The position numbers and the translations under genes are program-made. Under the pieces are notes generated by a model. The model had not been told where the DNA came from. It did not search any database and saw nothing but the letters and a program-made list of their open reading frames with translations. A DNA stretch of 48,561 nt. Origin: Defluviitaleaceae bacterium (GTDB taxonomy: Bacteria > Bacillota > Clostridia > Lachnospirales > WRAX01). The stretch is from NCBI GenBank assembly GCA_009784575.1, contig WRBK01000013.1, forward strand, positions 1 through 48,561, given 5' to 3'. How positions within the stretch are numbered: position 1 is the first letter of the stretch; every line of letters begins with the position of its first letter. Positions 31,629 through 39,166 of this stretch are shown in pieces.

Positions 31629-32000
31629 ATGATTGAGCTTAGAAAAATTTCTATTGGTAATATGAGAAAATGCATTAAACTTAAATTATCACCCGAGCAA
31701 GAGAGTTTTGTGTCAAGTAATTGCCGTAGTTTGATAGATGCCTTTGGGCTTAATAGGCGAGTGATAGGCAAAGGTAGTGTGGCTACCCCTTACGTAATTT
31801 ATGCCCATGGAATAATGGTGGGGTTTATAATGTATGGTTACTTCACGAAAAAATTTAATAGTAAGCATGGCGAGGCCAATTATTGCTATGTATCTTATGA
31901 GCCGACAAACATTTTAGTTAGGAAATGGTATAAATCCTTAGAATTTGTTGAAACTGGGGAAGTGAGTGAAGGCGAGCTTGTTGCGCGGCTGTCGCTTTAA
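31629..32000 (+). CDS. GNAT-like protein lacking the acetyl-CoA core (probably decayed)
   Basis: A 123-residue frame that resembles PaiA/BltD-type acetyltransferases at both ends: MIELRKISIGNM and KLSPEQESFV at the start, MVGFIMYGYF in the middle and YVSYEPTNILVRKWYKSLEF with a ELVARLSL end. The roughly 40 residues normally between these, including the Q/R-x-x-G-x-G/A acetyl-CoA loop, are missing. The frame is open but the enzyme is probably inactive. A GAGGAG site lies upstream. Confidence 0.6.
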   Translation: MIELRKISIGNMRKCIKLKLSPEQESFVSSNCRSLIDAFGLNRRVIGKGSVATPYVIYAHGIMVGFIMYGYFTKKFNSKHGEANYCYVSYEPTNILVRKWYKSLEFVETGEVSEGELVARLSL

Positions 32001-32046
32001 TATAAGGCTGATTTTGGAATCTATCAAATAAAAAGGGGTTGTACTT

Positions 32047-33285
32047 ATGTTCACATTATTCAAACAAAACAAAATGTTTCGCGTGCTTTTGATGTACCAA
32101 TTTTTCTCATCCATCGGCGGGGCTATGTTTCAGATGTTTATTCTGCTTTCTGTACACCTCATTTACGAAAATCCAATCTATACAGGCATGGCGGGGTTTC
32201 TAATAGCCGCCCCACTTGTGATTTCTTTTGCAGTAGGACCTATCGTAGATAGGCGCAATAAAGTGACCATTATGCGCCTTACAACATTTCTGGAGTTTGC
32301 GGTGCTATCTTTACTAGCCTTTACTCCTTTACAGGAACAAATTGGTATTTTGTTTATGCTTGTTGTCATTTTTGCCTTTAGTATGGCGGCTCTTTTTGAA
32401 GTTCCCTCAAGCACAGCCTTTTTGCCGCAGATTGTGCGAGAAGAAGATATACTCCAAGCAAATTCACTGATTAATATTGTTGCCATGGTGGGAGGTATTG
32501 CCATTGGTGTCGTATTATTTACATCTTTAGCTGGGGATGTTGACTTTAGCTTTTTGTACGGCTTTTCTGCGGTGTTTATAGCTCTGGCATTTGTTTTTGC
32601 TTTATTTTTGAAAAACCCTGCCATAAAGGAAGGTGCGGAAAAATCACAATCACCAAACTATCTACAAGACTTAAAACAAGGTGCCAAATTTATTAGGCAC
32701 AGTGCCTTGCTATTTATACTCATTACTACTGTAATGATGAATTTTGCAGGGGAGATTACATATGTAAACAGACCCATGTTTCTTGAACACCATGTAGGTG
32801 CGCAGGGTTATGTGCTTTTTTCTTTAGCGGCTCTGGTAGGCGGGGTTATTGCTTCTAGCTTTGTGGGCATACTAGGGAAAAGATTCAAAATTGGCAACCT
32901 TATTTTTATACTAATTGTAGGTGCTGGGATTGTATACATTATGCATGCACTGCTCGTACCAGTTCACTTAACTAGAGCACTTATTGCAATGGCGGCTTTT
33001 TCTGCATTAGCTTCCGCTGCGGGCATAGTTTTTTCATCTTTGTACCAAAAAATACCAAAAAAAGATATGGTAGCTCGAGTGACTACAATTTCAACAACAT
33101 TTAATGCAATAGCTGTTGCGCTAGGGGCTTTTGTAGGGGGCTTTTTGGGTAGCATTGTACCAAACGTAGATGATTTATTTGTCTATCGCGGTATAAGCCT
33201 TGTGGTTATTGGTGTACTAATAATACTTATCCCAAGCATCAGAAGGTTACCTAAGATGGATGAAATAAAGAAGTCTGATGACTAG
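32047..33285 (+). CDS. MFS transporter
   Basis: A 412-residue membrane protein with about twelve helices and the MFS loop motif after helix 2 (GPIVDRRNKVTIMR). It resembles drug or macrolide exporters of the MFS-3 type found in Firmicutes (FEVPSSTAFLPQIVREED). It begins 46 bases after the GNAT remnant with an AAGGGG site. Substrate unknown; the TetR gene is a nearby candidate regulator. Confidence 0.88.
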   Translation: MFTLFKQNKMFRVLLMYQFFSSIGGAMFQMFILLSVHLIYENPIYTGMAGFLIAAPLVISFAVGPIVDRRNKVTIMRLTTFLEFAVLSLLAFTPLQEQIGILFMLVVIFAFSMAALFEVPSSTAFLPQIVREEDILQANSLINIVAMVGGIAIGVVLFTSLAGDVDFSFLYGFSAVFIALAFVFALFLKNPAIKEGAEKSQSPNYLQDLKQGAKFIRHSALLFILITTVMMNFAGEITYVNRPMFLEHHVGAQGYVLFSLAALVGGVIASSFVGILGKRFKIGNLIFILIVGAGIVYIMHALLVPVHLTRALIAMAAFSALASAAGIVFSSLYQKIPKKDMVARVTTISTTFNAIAVALGAFVGGFLGSIVPNVDDLFVYRGISLVVIGVLIILIPSIRRLPKMDEIKKSDD

Positions 33286-33301
33286 GCTTGCCCGACAAAT
33301 A

Positions 33302-35500
33302 TTAAAGCTGCAATTGAGCATCTGGTGGTATATCCATATTCTGTCCTGCGGCTGGCAACTTATCGCATCGCAACCACTCCCAGTCTCCCTCTGTGTTCGT
33401 GGCGGCGGCTAGGCTCTCCATAAAGCCATTTTTGGCAAGGCGCACCACTTGCACACCACCAGAATTTTTGGCAGAATATATGGGTAACTGTGCCGTATTA
33501 AAAATTAGGGCTTTTTTATCATTGCGTATGGCTAGGTAATCGCTATGCTTTGCTATATGCTCTGCAAATATTAGTGGCGATTTATCCGAGTATGCGTGTA
33601 CCTGTTTTTTGCGGTTCAGTTTGGTCGCGTAGCTATCTAGCGTAACTAGCGCAACCTTGCCATTTCTAAAGGCGAAGACTAGATGACCGCTATAGTCGCT
33701 AGTGGCTGTTATAAAGATAATTTTTTCGTCGCTATCGCATGGCAGAATATTATTTAGATATTGCCCCATTTGGCTTGGGCGTACATCCTCCAGCTCATGT
33801 GCGCGTAGCTTATAAACATTGAACTTATCTGAGAAAAATAGGATGTCGTCAATGTTTTGTGCGGATATCTGCTGTATGATAGCATCACTTTCTTTTACGG
33901 CTATGTCTGGGCTAGTGCGTAGTGAAACATTTGCTATTTTCTTGAAATAGTTTTCTTTTGTAAGGTATAGCGTTATGGGGTAATTTTCTACGAACTCTTG
34001 CAGGCTTACAGTTTCCGCACTTTGAGTTACTATGCCTGTTTTGCGCTCTTTGCCGTACTTTTTCGCTATCTGCTTCTGCTCCGCGACAATGATATTTAAT
34101 ACCTTTTTTTCATCACCCAAAGTTTCTATAATTTCTGCAATCTCTTTTTCTAACCCTTCGCGCTCTTGTATGCGGCGCAAAAGATATTCTTTATTAAGGT
34201 TACGTAGGCGAATTTCTGCTATGTATTCTGCTTGTACAGCATCTATGCCAAAGCCTATACAGAGGTTTGGTATGACCTGCTTTTCCTTTTCTGTATCACG
34301 GATAATTTTTATTGCCTTATCGATATCCAAAAGCACAGCGGCAAGACCATTTAGCAAGTGTAACTTTTCGTGATTTTTCTCTAAATCATGCTTTAGGCGA
34401 CCTTCTATACAGCCTTTACGGAAATCTATCCAATGTGTCAAAATCTGCGTTATGCCTATTGTTTGCGGGCGACCATTTACAAGCAAATTAAAATTGCAAG
34501 AAAAGCTATCCATAAGCGGCGTTGCCGCAAATAGCTTTTGCATCAATAGGTCTGGATTTGCGGACTTTTTTATGTCGATTGCTATTTTTAGACCCTTTAG
34601 GTCGGTTTCGTCGCGTACATCCGTTATTTCTTTCATTTTGCCGCTTTTTACTAAGGTGTGCATTTTATCTATAATGGCCTCAATGGTGGTTGTATACGGG
34701 ATTTCATAGACCTCTATGCAGCTATTTTGCGCATCAAAACGCCAGCGTGACTGAATTTTGAAAGAGCCGCGCCCTGTGGCATAAATTTTTGCCATGTCCT
34801 CGCGATTGTAGATAATTTCGCCGCCTGTGGAAAAATCGGGTGCAGATATTTCTGCAACGGGGTCAAAGTCCTTGTTTTTTATAAGCGATACTGTGGCATT
34901 ACATATCTCGGCAAGGTTGAAGGAACATATGGAGCTGGCCATGCCTACGGCTATGCCTGTATTTGGCGTAACCAAAAGATTCGGAAATGTTGTGGGCAAA
35001 AGCGATGGCTCTACCATTGTGCCATTGTAATTATCCACAAACTGCACTGTTCCTTTGTCGATATCTTTAAAAATCTCACCGCAGAGATTATCTAGGCGCA
35101 CCTCTGTGTAGCGGCTGGCAGCATGTGCCATGTCACGGCTATAAACTTTGCCAAAATTACCCTTGCTATCTACGAAGGGATGCAAAAGAGCCTCATTTCC
35201 ACGCGTTAGTCGCACCAGAGTTTCATAGATGGCCTGCTCGCCATGCGGGTTTAAACGCATGGTTGTACCCACCACATCGGCACTCTTGCTACGATTGCCT
35301 GATAGCAAACCCATTTTATACATGGTGTATAAAAGCTTGCGGTGCGCGGGTTTGAAGCCGTCTATCTCTGGTATAGCCCGCGACACAATAACGCTCATAG
35401 CGTATGGCATGTAATTACTCTCTAGTGTCTCCACAATGCCTTGCAGTATGGGTGGGCTTTCGTTATATGTAGTTATTTTTTCGATTTTTTTTCTAGCCAT
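33302..35500 (-). CDS. Type II topoisomerase subunit A (GyrA/ParC family)
   Basis: A 732-residue subunit that cuts and rejoins DNA. The N-terminal breakage domain shows NYMPYAMSVIVSRAIPEIDG, FKPAHRKLLYTMY and the catalytic tyrosine Y131 in AASRYTEVRL. The helix around NPHGEQAIYETLVR corresponds to the quinolone-resistance region. The C-terminus contains weak beta-pinwheel repeats rather than a full GyrA-box domain, which suggests ParC-like or a third paralogue. The subunit B gene usually sits next to it but is absent here, so the partner is encoded elsewhere. Confidence 0.88.
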   Translation of the reverse strand: MARKKIEKITTYNESPPILQGIVETLESNYMPYAMSVIVSRAIPEIDGFKPAHRKLLYTMYKMGLLSGNRSKSADVVGTTMRLNPHGEQAIYETLVRLTRGNEALLHPFVDSKGNFGKVYSRDMAHAASRYTEVRLDNLCGEIFKDIDKGTVQFVDNYNGTMVEPSLLPTTFPNLLVTPNTGIAVGMASSICSFNLAEICNATVSLIKNKDFDPVAEISAPDFSTGGEIIYNREDMAKIYATGRGSFKIQSRWRFDAQNSCIEVYEIPYTTTIEAIIDKMHTLVKSGKMKEITDVRDETDLKGLKIAIDIKKSANPDLLMQKLFAATPLMDSFSCNFNLLVNGRPQTIGITQILTHWIDFRKGCIEGRLKHDLEKNHEKLHLLNGLAAVLLDIDKAIKIIRDTEKEKQVIPNLCIGFGIDAVQAEYIAEIRLRNLNKEYLLRRIQEREGLEKEIAEIIETLGDEKKVLNIIVAEQKQIAKKYGKERKTGIVTQSAETVSLQEFVENYPITLYLTKENYFKKIANVSLRTSPDIAVKESDAIIQQISAQNIDDILFFSDKFNVYKLRAHELEDVRPSQMGQYLNNILPCDSDEKIIFITATSDYSGHLVFAFRNGKVALVTLDSYATKLNRKKQVHAYSDKSPLIFAEHIAKHSDYLAIRNDKKALIFNTAQLPIYSAKNSGGVQVVRLAKNGFMESLAAATNTEGDWEWLRCDKLPAAGQNMDIPPDAQLQL

Positions 35501-35609
35501 GTTATTTCTCTCTCATTTCAATAATTTTTTGGTGCAGATTATATTATAGCGTTAAAATGGTTGCAGGTCAATATAATTTCGGTTATAATGGTTTTAGGGA
35601 GGTAAGGTT

Positions 35610-35745
35610 GATAAGATAAATTTTAACCCACAGTCTGAATATGAGCAAGTGGGGACTCGTCCTGCTGTAGTTATTAGCAATGACTATTTCAATCGAAAAA
35701 CTTCCAGATGATATACTTGATATTACTATAAGCACCGTTAATTTT
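35610..35745 (+). pseudogene. MazF/PemK-type toxin remnant
   Basis: One frame reads KINFNPQSEYEQVGTRPAVV followed by ISNDYFNRKTSR and stops at 35709-35711. The motif G-x-RPAVV-x-SND-FN is characteristic of MazF mRNA interferases. A neighbouring frame continues as KLPDDILDITIS, like the family's C-terminal helix. The N-terminus and the middle are missing, so this is debris with a deletion and frameshift. No antitoxin gene is adjacent. Confidence 0.65.
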
Positions 35746-35783
35746 GAGACGAAACGGTTAATATGGATTATGGAGGGAAAACC

Positions 35784-36362
35784 ATGCTAACAAACCAAAG
35801 AGTAGAAGAAATTCTAAAAAACAGCGGCGCATTGCTTACAGGGCATTTTTTATACACAAGCGGTCGTCATGGCGACAAGTATATGCAATGCGCCAAGATA
35901 TTGCAAAATCCTAATTACGCAGTGGAGCTGGTTAGCTATCTAGCTGATTCTTTTAAAGAGGAGAATGTGGATATTGTTATCGCTCCTGCTGTTGGCGGCA
36001 TTGTTATTGGTTACGAACTAGCCCGTCAGCTTGGTGTTACCAGCCTTTTTGCGGAGCGTGAAAACGGCGAAATGACCCTGCGCCGCGGCTTTGAAATACC
36101 CAAGGGTGCGCGTGTTGTGGTGGCGGAAGATGTTGTTACCACGGGCGGCAGTGTGCAAGAGGTTATCGATATTGTAAAAAACAGCGGCGGCGAGCTTGTT
36201 GGTGTTGGTGTGCTTGTGGACCGCAGCGGCGGTACAATAGACTTTGGCACGAAAACCGTGGCAACATATACCGCAAATATAGTATCGTATGATGCTGACG
36301 AATGCCCTATCTGTGTAGCAGGTAACGAGCCGCTCATTAAGCCAGGTAGCCGCAGTTTATAA
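35784..36362 (+). CDS. pyrE: Orotate phosphoribosyltransferase
   Basis: A 192-residue enzyme of pyrimidine synthesis that joins orotate to PRPP to give orotidine 5'-phosphate. The PRPP-binding motif is VVVAEDVVTTGGSV, with conserved FLYTSGRHGDKYMQCAK near the N-terminus and FAERENGEMTLRRGF in the flexible loop. The start MLTNQRVEE has GGAGGG seven bases upstream. Other pyr genes are not next to it, so it stands outside the usual operon. A 36-aa membrane peptide gene follows in the same transcript. Confidence 0.95.
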   Translation: MLTNQRVEEILKNSGALLTGHFLYTSGRHGDKYMQCAKILQNPNYAVELVSYLADSFKEENVDIVIAPAVGGIVIGYELARQLGVTSLFAERENGEMTLRRGFEIPKGARVVVAEDVVTTGGSVQEVIDIVKNSGGELVGVGVLVDRSGGTIDFGTKTVATYTANIVSYDADECPICVAGNEPLIKPGSRSL

Positions 36363-36382
36363 AAAAATAAGGAGGAAACAGT

Positions 36383-36493
36383 ATGAAAACATTATTAAAA
36401 TTAGTCTTGGTAGTTGCCATCCTAGGCATAGTATACCAAGTAGCACAAACTGTTTTGAAATTGGATGTAAACTTTGATGATTTGGAGATTTAA
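36383..36493 (+). CDS. 36-aa single-helix membrane peptide
   Basis: A small gene with GGAGG eight bases upstream, 20 bases after pyrE and directly followed by a terminator. The peptide has a basic start MKTLLK, a hydrophobic helix LVLVVAILGIVYQVA and an acidic end NFDDLEI, so it should span the membrane once with the tail outside. Role unknown. Confidence 0.65.
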   Translation: MKTLLKLVLVVAILGIVYQVAQTVLKLDVNFDDLEI

Positions 36494-36500
36494 CAAATTA

Positions 36501-36537
36501 CCGCCGCAAGCATGATGCCTGCGGCGGTTGGTTTTTA
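36501..36537 (+). terminator. Terminator of the pyrE transcript
   Basis: Perfect 8-bp stem CCGCCGCA/TGCGGCGG with an 11-base loop followed by TTGGTTTTT. It also separates the convergent solute-binding protein gene. Confidence 0.85.
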
Positions 36538-36542
36538 TGCGA

Positions 36543-38324
36543 TTAATCTGCGAAGTATACATTTGCAAAGCTATGGATACCTGTTGGGCTTAAAGTAAAG
36601 CCGCGCACGTTATTAGATGTAGCTGCTAAATGCTCATGCTGTCTTATAATTACCTTTGATGGATGCTCGCGCTGTATCTGCAAGATTTCTGCATATATAG
36701 CCGCACGGCGTGCTGGGTCAAGCTCTGAGCGTCCTTCTTCTAGCAGCCTGTCTATGTCTGGATTGCTTGTCCAAGTGCGGTTGCCTGCTCCGCCGAAGTT
36801 CGTAGAATGCAGCAGCGGAAATAGTGCGTAGTCTGCATCGCCTGTTGTGGCTACCCAACCCAATACAAACATATCATGCCCAGCAAAATCATCTAATTCA
36901 TGAAGATATGTACCCCATTCCATCGCGACCATATGCACATCAATATTAAGCTGCGCCAAAGTAAGCTGCACTAATTCCGAAACATTCTCACGCTGTAAAT
37001 TAGGAATATTAAACCATATCTCCACAGGTCTTCCGAAGCCATTCTCATATCCAGCCAATCGCAATAAGTCGCGTGCGCGTTCGATATTTGTGGTAAATGG
37101 TTCAACCTCTGAATATCCCCAAGCTGTATTCGGTACAAGAGATGTGGCAGGACTGCCTATGCCATAAAATGCAATGTCTATCATTTCTTGGGTGTTTAGC
37201 GCGTAGTTCATCGCCTGCATAACAAGCGGATTATTCCATGGCTCTATCTGCATGTTAAACCCTATATAATCTATACCCAGACTTGGCTCTTGCAGTAATG
37301 TTATATGGTCTACAGACCTTATATGAGCGGTGTCAGCGGGCTGAACACCTAGGGCAATATCTGCCTCACCCGTTTCTATGGCTATACTTCTCAAAGCGGG
37401 GTCTGGCATTGACCACATTGTCATAGTCTCTATTTGAGGCAGTTCGCCCCAATAATTATCATTTCTTACAAAATCCATACGCCACCCATGCTCAAGTCCA
37501 TCGAGCATAAATGGTCCTGTGCCTATAGGGTTTTCTTCAAATATGCTATCTCCTACACGTAGTACGTGACTCCTCGGCACTATGCCACCCATAGGATGTG
37601 CTAAATGACGTAAAATAGGCGCAAAAGGTATTTCTAAGTGTATGGTAAAGTTAAATTCATCATACACTGTTACGGTGTCTATCATTCCTAAAATTGGTGC
37701 TGCTTGCACAGAAGCCCCTGCCCGCTCTAGCGAAAACTGCACATCCCGCGCCGTAAGAGGCATACCGTTGTGGAAGTACACATCCCGCCTTAGCTCCATA
37801 TTCATCGTTTGAGCATCTGGCATATCCCATGCAATGGCAAGTGACGGCATAACTTCCATGGTGTCATAGTCTAGTATCACTAAGGTGTCAAAAATCTGCT
37901 TAACGCCAAGTTGCGATGAAGCATCATTTGCCACTGATGGGTCTAGCCTCCATGGCAGTGCTGCCATTGCTATGGTTAAGTGAGTTTTGGTTGTCCCGCT
38001 GCCTACTTGTGGCTGTGTTTGCGCTACCTGCACTGGTCTGTCGCCTATGTATACAGTGGATGTGCTGCCTTCCCATTCCACATTCACACCAAAAGCATCC
38101 GCAATGCCACGCACGGGCAGAAATGCTCTTCCATCCATAATAAATGGGTGCATATCATTGTCAAATTCCATCTCCATGCCATCTACCACCACCCGTACGC
38201 CGTAGGATATCTCGCGCATTGCGCTATTAACGGCGTTTGCCCATGCCATGGATGAGGCGGCAGTGGCTACAATGAATATGCAGGTTAAAAAACCCGCCAC
38301 ATATGCCTTAATGGTTTTTTTCAC
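36543..38324 (-). CDS. ABC solute-binding protein (family 5) with copper-amine-oxidase-like domain
   Basis: A 593-residue exported protein. GTG start with GGAGGG seven bases upstream, then a signal peptide ending MAWANA. Residues about 30-100 form a copper-amine-oxidase-like stalk module (GRAFLPVRGIADAFGVNVEW). Residues about 115-593 are a peptide/nickel-type binding protein: PSLAIAWDMPDAQTMNMELR, DVYFHNGMPLTARDVQFSLE and GTGPFMLDGL. These proteins deliver oligopeptides, nickel or similar ligands to Opp/Dpp transporters. No lipobox is present and no permease or ATPase gene is adjacent. The stalk probably tethers the protein to the envelope. Confidence 0.88.
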   Translation of the reverse strand: MKKTIKAYVAGFLTCIFIVATAASSMAWANAVNSAMREISYGVRVVVDGMEMEFDNDMHPFIMDGRAFLPVRGIADAFGVNVEWEGSTSTVYIGDRPVQVAQTQPQVGSGTTKTHLTIAMAALPWRLDPSVANDASSQLGVKQIFDTLVILDYDTMEVMPSLAIAWDMPDAQTMNMELRRDVYFHNGMPLTARDVQFSLERAGASVQAAPILGMIDTVTVYDEFNFTIHLEIPFAPILRHLAHPMGGIVPRSHVLRVGDSIFEENPIGTGPFMLDGLEHGWRMDFVRNDNYWGELPQIETMTMWSMPDPALRSIAIETGEADIALGVQPADTAHIRSVDHITLLQEPSLGIDYIGFNMQIEPWNNPLVMQAMNYALNTQEMIDIAFYGIGSPATSLVPNTAWGYSEVEPFTTNIERARDLLRLAGYENGFGRPVEIWFNIPNLQRENVSELVQLTLAQLNIDVHMVAMEWGTYLHELDDFAGHDMFVLGWVATTGDADYALFPLLHSTNFGGAGNRTWTSNPDIDRLLEEGRSELDPARRAAIYAEILQIQREHPSKVIIRQHEHLAATSNNVRGFTLSPTGIHSFANVYFAD

Positions 38325-38387
38325 AAAAAATCCCTCCCTGTTTTTATGCATATCTTGATTATAAAACATATGATGGCAAAAGTCCAT

Positions 38388-39166
38388 ACGGTATTGATTA
38401 TTACTGGTTTATTTTGCTTCTTTTGTGAATTGGATGTGGGTAAATAGTGCCGCAAGTAACTTCACAATGGGTTGCCGCTGGCTTATAATCCCCATAGCCC
38501 TTGCGGCGAAGTTGTTGTGGATTACGCTTATAACAGAGAAACCAAGATAATCCAGAATCGTCATTAAACCCGTATCAGAATTAACCCACCAACCTGTGCG
38601 TAAGAGGCTGCTTTGTCACGGTAATGAGTGGGCTTTGTTCAACTTATTGATGCAAGTGCCAGCAAGGTCGCAGGCAAACCACAAAGGTCGAGCCTCTCTT
38701 TGCCTGACGAAAAATGTGAGCCATTGCGGATTTGCCGAAAGCAAGATGGCAAACAGGCTCTAATAACACTTTGTATCCATATAATCCTCAAGAAGAAGAT
38801 GTGTGTTACGAATCCAACGATTAGTGTGAACAGCTCAATTGAAAAACAAATCGTGCCAAAAATGTAGTATATCATTTGATAATTCAAAACTTATACTATT
38901 TGATAATATTTGAGAATGATGCATTTATATAAATATGCTAAAATAGTTGTTAAGAATATACTTGTAATCATCATGCTAATATGGTAAAATTACACTATAT
39001 GATGTATTGTATGGTAAATATCTACTTTTTGTATCAGTATTATCATGTAGTCTGTGCATGTATAATAAGACTAGCTACAATTTGCAAGGAGGTGAATATC
39101 AGACAGTAATATAACTATTAATAACCAACAAAATGCATCGTGATTTAGGAAAGGAGAAATCAAATT
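38388..39166. other. Long intergenic region with no convincing gene
   Basis: About 780 bases. The left half is mixed-composition sequence whose short frames have no ribosome-binding site and no recognisable motif, probably decayed coding DNA. The right half (from about 38870) is very AT-rich and contains a candidate promoter (38962-38990) and the start region of the gene at 39167. Confidence 0.4.
38962..38990 (+). promoter_or_regulatory. Candidate promoter of the propeller-cohesin gene
   Basis: TTGTAA (38962-38967) and TAAAAT (38985-38990) with a 17-base spacer, about 175 bases upstream of the start codon. AT richness makes chance matches likely. A good AAGGAGGTG at about 39085-39093 has only a five-codon frame after it. 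Confidence 0.35.

Noticed and set aside
38628-38887. Two 79-82 codon frames in the gap before the propeller gene
   Set aside because: They overlap on opposite strands, lack ribosome-binding sites and show no recognisable motif.
39085-39108. Leader peptide after the AAGGAGGTG site
   Set aside because: The only frame is five codons from a GTG overlapping the ribosome-binding site; too short and badly spaced.
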